A stretch of 6,908 bases of DNA, taken from positions 1 through 6,908 of the forward strand of contig JAGWBE010000046.1 of the NCBI GenBank assembly GCA_021296055.1. Reading direction: 5' to 3'. This document shows, one piece after another, positions 5,322-6,908 of this stretch. The notes beneath the pieces are model-generated. The model ran no database searches and was not told the origin of the DNA. It worked only from the letters and a program-made list of their open reading frames with translations. This stretch comes from Dehalococcoidia bacterium. Its GTDB lineage: Bacteria; Chloroflexota; Dehalococcoidia; Lucifugimonadales; Australimonadaceae. Position 1 is the stretch's first letter. Every line of letters begins with the position of its first letter. The position numbers were made by a program, and so were the translations under genes.

Positions 5322-6908
5322 GTGGCGGCGACTTCCGGAAACCCGAAATATGAGGCGCACGAAGCGCCGCCGCTGCTCGTCTCCGTCGGATTCGGCCTCC
5401 AGTTCGCGATCATCGCCTCGGCCACGCTGCTGATAACCCCGGTCGTCGTCGCCAAAGCGGCGGGGCAGGACGACGCCTACCTGGCGTGGATGGTCTTCGC
5501 CTCGTTGCTGGTGGTGGGGCTGGCGACGTTCATCCAAGTGCGGCGGCTGGGGTTCGTGGGCGCGGGCGCGGTGCTGCCTATGACCACGGCGCCCTTCGCC
5601 ATTCCCTTCTGCATCAGCGCCCTCGTGGACGGCGGCCCGGCCACGCTCACCACGCTCATCTTGGTTACGGGCGTATTCCAGGTGGCCATCTCCAAGTGGC
5701 TCTCACTCCTCCGCCGCATCGTCACCCCGATGGTCGGCGGCACGGTGTTGATGATTCTCTCCGTTACCCTGGCGTCCGTCGTGTTCGGCCTGCTGAACGA
5801 GGCCTCCGCCGCCGAGCCGACCGCTGCGCCGCTGACCGCGCTGGCCACGCTGGTGGTCGTCGCGGGGTTAGTGCTGCGCGGGTCGCCCGTCCTGCGCCTG
5901 TGGGCGCCCGTGATTGGCATCGCAGCGGGATGCATAGTGGCCGCCGCGCTGGGCATCTACGACGCGAGCCTGGCCGCTCGCGCCGCGTGGGTGGGGTTGC
6001 CGTCCTTCTGGCCCGGGTTTGGGTTGGACTTCAGCGTTGACTTCTGGACGCTCCTGCCCGCCTTCCTCTTCCTGGGCATCATCATCTCCATCCAGGTGAA
6101 CGGGGAATCGATCACGCTGCAACGCGCCGCTTGGCGGGAGCAGCGGGCGATCGACTTCCGCGAGGTGCAAGGCTCGCTATCCGGCGGGGCGGCGGCCAAC
6201 CTGATGGCGGGGGCGGCGGGAGCCGTGCCGATCATCGTCAACTCCGGCGGCTCATCCTTCATCCAGGCCACCGGCGTCGCGTCCCGGCGCGTGGGCTACT
6301 GCATGGCCGCCGTCTTCATCATCCTCGCGTTCGTCCCCAAGGCGTCCGGGCTCCTCAGCACCATCCCCGGCCCGGTCATGACGGGCTACCTCATTCTGGT
6401 GACGGGCACGCTGTTCGTCGAGGGCGCCCGGACGGTAGTGCAGACGGAGCGCGATCGCCAGAAGCTGACGGTGGCGGGCATCTCCTACTGGATCGCCGCC
6501 GCGTTCCAGTTCGGTCTGTTCGCGCTGCCGAACCTGGGCCACGTTTGGGGCGCGCTGCTCAAGAGCGGCGTGACCACCGGCGGCATCACCGTCGTCGTGA
6601 TGATCCTCTTCCTCGAAGTCACCAGTCCGCGCCGCATGCGGTTCCAAGCGCCGCTGCACGCGGACTCGCTCCCCGACCTCAACGCCTTCGTCGCCAAGTT
6701 CGCGGCGCGCCGGGGATGGGGGCCGCAGGTGGTGTCGCGCCTCGAGGCCGTCGCGGAGGAGACGCTGCTCACCTTAGCGCCGTTGGACTTCTCCGCCGAT
6801 GCCTTGGACGACGACGGAGATGAGGCGAATCAGCGCCGCTTGGTGGTGCTGGCGCTAGCCGACGGCCAAGCAGCGGAGCTGGAGTTCATCGGCGGCGCGA
6901 ACCAGGGG
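5322..6908 (+). CDS. NCS2-family (uracil/xanthine permease-like) transporter with a soluble C-terminal extension (3'-truncated)
   Basis: The frame runs from GTG 5322 to the window edge with no stop (529 residues seen). NCS2 proteins are 14-helix inner-membrane symporters that take up nucleobases with H+ or Na+. Residues 17-432 are that core: the first helix has GLQFAIIASATLL (25-37), helix 3 has QVRRLGFVGAGAVLP (72-86), then TPMVGGTVLM (135-144), then IQVNGESITLQ (257-267), whose E262 matches the substrate-site glutamate of UraA helix 8. GVASRRVG (318-325) and LLSTIPGPVMTG (344-355) match the XanQ-type segment after the signature. Two canonical motifs are altered. The helix-1 Gln-His pair is Q27-F28, and the [QEP]-N-x-G part of the NAT signature is GGSS (309-312), though T317-G318 is kept. 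Residues 437-529 are a non-membrane extension beyond the usual family end of roughly 430-480 residues. Substrate cannot be assigned. The gene has its own promoter and a leader hairpin. Confidence 0.88.
   Translation, partial: MAATSGNPKYEAHEAPPLLVSVGFGLQFAIIASATLLITPVVVAKAAGQDDAYLAWMVFASLLVVGLATFIQVRRLGFVGAGAVLPMTTAPFAIPFCISALVDGGPATLTTLILVTGVFQVAISKWLSLLRRIVTPMVGGTVLMILSVTLASVVFGLLNEASAAEPTAAPLTALATLVVVAGLVLRGSPVLRLWAPVIGIAAGCIVAAALGIYDASLAARAAWVGLPSFWPGFGLDFSVDFWTLLPAFLFLGIIISIQVNGESITLQRAAWREQRAIDFREVQGSLSGGAAANLMAGAAGAVPIIVNSGGSSFIQATGVASRRVGYCMAAVFIILAFVPKASGLLSTIPGPVMTGYLILVTGTLFVEGARTVVQTERDRQKLTVAGISYWIAAAFQFGLFALPNLGHVWGALLKSGVTTGGITVVVMILFLEVTSPRRMRFQAPLHADSLPDLNAFVAKFAARRGWGPQVVSRLEAVAEETLLTLAPLDFSADALDDDGDEANQRRLVVLALADGQAAELEFIGGANQG
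6630..6908 (+). other. C-terminal cytoplasmic extension of the permease, possibly a degenerate GHKL-ATPase-like domain (partial)
   Basis: After the last membrane helix, residues 437-529 are soluble: SLPDLNAFVAKFAARRGWG, then a helix VVSRLEAVAEETLLTL (470-485), an acidic loop (DALDDDGDE), and a strand pair RRLVVLALADGQAAELEFIGG. The layout (amphipathic helix, Glu-rich helix, beta hairpin) resembles the start of RsbW/HATPase_c_2-type domains. The asparagine expected four residues after the N-box glutamate is T484, so ATP binding is doubtful. The domain continues beyond the window, so its ATP-lid motifs cannot be checked. Confidence 0.4.

Noticed and set aside
6131..6823. Plus-strand open frame of 230 codons within the permease gene
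   Set aside because: It is Arg/Gly/His-rich and out of frame with the NCS2 sequence, whose helices and motifs are clear.
1..6908. CRISPR array, toxin-antitoxin pair, defence island or biosynthetic cluster
   Set aside because: No regularly spaced direct repeats, nuclease, helicase, methyltransferase or synthase domains were found in any of the credible reading frames.

Overview
The window is high-G+C bacterial DNA with tightly packed genes, G/C-rich third codon positions, GTG starts and Shine-Dalgarno sites. The mix of genes (an exported PPC-domain protein with a C-terminal beta repeat of a kind I associate with Chloroflexota, an AHSA1-type SRPBCC protein, a divergent NCS2 permease and a WD40 protein) fits an uncultured Chloroflexota such as the SAR202/Dehalococcoidia group. 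That placement is an inference from style and memory, not a proven assignment. An actinobacterium is the main alternative.

Left part (1-1452): the window opens inside a WD40 beta-propeller gene on the plus strand, of which six blades are visible. It ends at 787 and is followed by a strong hairpin and about 375 bases with no convincing gene. That stretch holds a short coiled-coil reading frame that may be a transposase remnant. From 1164 a small frame with coding-like composition begins. It appears to switch frame in a C-rich tract, and its shifted frame ends in a TGA that overlaps the GTG of the next gene (GTGA). This suggests either a two-gene unit with an indel or a decayed gene.

Middle (1453-3981): one large gene encodes an 842-residue exported protein. 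It has a signal peptide, two PPC-type beta domains each with a cysteine pair, a CARDB/Ig-like domain, a long Ala-rich helical region, and two gapless copies of a 54-residue-period beta repeat. No peptidase or other catalytic domain is visible, so a cell-surface binding or structural role is the best guess.

Right part (3982-6908): the exported-protein gene converges on a minus-strand SRPBCC (AHSA1-like) gene, with small hairpins between them. The SRPBCC gene diverges from a small plus-strand four-helix membrane protein of unknown function. Next comes a well-formed sigma-70-type promoter and a very stable leader hairpin. The last gene is an NCS2 (uracil/xanthine permease family) transporter that runs off the right edge. 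The transporter lacks the canonical residues of two substrate-site motifs and carries a soluble C-terminal extension that may be a degenerate GHKL-ATPase-like domain. That extension is the most unusual thing seen here.

No CRISPR array, rRNA, convincing tRNA, phage module or recognisable defence system is present. The genes look like separate housekeeping or accessory functions rather than one pathway.
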